A DNA stretch of 6,618 bases, taken from assembly GCA_023387245.1 (NCBI GenBank), contig JAEWIH010000123.1, forward strand, positions 1-6,618, written 5' to 3'. This document shows positions 6,240-6,618 of this stretch, in pieces. The notes beneath the pieces are model-generated. The model made no database searches and was not told where the DNA came from. It was given only the letters and a program-made list of their open reading frames with translations. Position numbers and translations under genes: made by a program. Positions within the stretch are counted from its first letter, which is position 1, and each line of letters begins with the position of its first letter. The DNA is from Bacillota bacterium (GTDB taxonomy: Bacteria > Bacillota_I > Bacilli_A > Erysipelotrichales > Erysipelotrichaceae).

Positions 6240-6617
6240 TTATTCACTAACCTCATTTTCAACAATTTCTTCAGTTTGTTCTTCTTCACCATCAGCAGTT
6301 TTTTGACTAACCACTTTACGGCTACGACTAAAAGTAGAAGTTTGAGACTGCGCTTGTTTTCTCTTTTCTTCTTTTTGTTTCTTTTCTTCCAAACGAGCTT
6401 TACGACGAGCTTCTGTTTGTTCATCAACATTTTTAATAACATCACTCATAGTTAAATCTTCTTCATTTTCATCAGTATAAGCAACGCTTAAAACACCACC
6501 ATGAGCTTCAACAATCGCATCAGCCATTAATGTCACCATTAATTTAATTGATTTAACAGCATCATCATTACAAGGAATAATATAATCTAATAATTCAGGA
6601 TCACAATTAGTATCACA
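6240..6617 (-). CDS. rpsB: 30S ribosomal protein S2, C-terminal part (5' end beyond right edge)
   Basis: The reading frame is open from the right edge and gives the last 125 residues. An internal ATG at 6539 is not the true start, because the conserved S2 sequence continues upstream of it. The visible part opens with [15 protein letters not shown] and [10 protein letters not shown], matching the S2 block normally written VDTNCDP..DY.IPGNDDA, then MADAIVEA. The S2 fold ends soon after. About 85 further residues form a highly charged tail: an acidic stretch (DENEEDL), a Lys/Arg/Glu-rich helix-like run (about residues 63-90 of the visible part), a Ser/Thr-rich link and an acidic end ([15 protein letters not shown]). 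E. coli and Bacillus S2 end much nearer the fold. rpsB-tsf is a classic pair. S2 sits on the 30S platform/head side and helps recruit S1 in species that have it. Confidence 0.96.
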   Translation of the reverse strand, partial: CDTNCDPELLDYIIPCNDDAVKSIKLMVTLMADAIVEAHGGVLSVAYTDENEEDLTMSDVIKNVDEQTEARRKARLEEKKQKEEKRKQAQSQTSTFSRSRKVVSQKTADGEEEQTEEIVENEVSE

Positions 6618-6618
6618 T

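Noticed and set aside
6221..6445. Minus-strand 74-codon Lys-rich frame overlapping rpsB and tsf
   Set aside because: It is a frame-shifted reading of the charged S2 tail; the S2 frame joins cleanly to conserved S2 sequence, so no frameshift product is needed.

Overview
The window looks like a chromosomal housekeeping segment from a very AT-rich, low-GC Gram-positive bacterium. The gene order rpsB-tsf | pyrH-frr-uppS-cdsA-rseP is typical of Bacilli and relatives. Tryptophan is written TGG throughout and no gene is interrupted by TGA, so the standard code applies rather than the Mycoplasma one. The S2 tail, the short RseP and the base composition suggest an Erysipelotrichia/RF39-like or other reduced lineage of Bacilli, but the lineage cannot be fixed from the sequence alone.

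Layout from left to right. Positions <3-731 (minus) hold the first 243 codons of an unrecognised membrane-anchored protein that runs off the left edge. An 85-bp divergent spacer (732-816) carries two back-to-back extended -10 promoters. Positions 817-1485 (plus) encode a hemolysin III/PAQR-family membrane protein that appears to be made from a leaderless mRNA. A bidirectional terminator at about 1487-1519 separates it from the convergent end of a long minus-strand operon.

Read in its own direction (right to left), the minus strand carries the C-terminal part of ribosomal protein S2 (rpsB, cut by the right edge) and EF-Ts (tsf). A terminator hairpin follows, overlapping a promoter for the next unit: UMP kinase (pyrH), ribosome recycling factor (frr), undecaprenyl diphosphate synthase (uppS), CDP-diglyceride synthase (cdsA) and the site-2 protease RseP/RasP. 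The five genes are tightly packed, with gaps of 6, 4 and 3 nt and one stop/start overlap, and must be co-transcribed.

Together the genes serve translation (S2, EF-Ts, RRF), pyrimidine nucleotide supply (PyrH), the lipid carrier for wall synthesis (UppS), phospholipid precursor synthesis (CdsA) and membrane proteolysis (RseP). dxr, which sits between cdsA and rseP in many bacteria, is absent.

I see no mobile element, CRISPR array, tRNA or obvious novel multi-gene system. The points most worth a second look are the unknown anchored protein with its mirror-image promoter pair, the probable leaderless hemolysin III transcript, the terminator/promoter overlap before pyrH and the long charged tail of S2.
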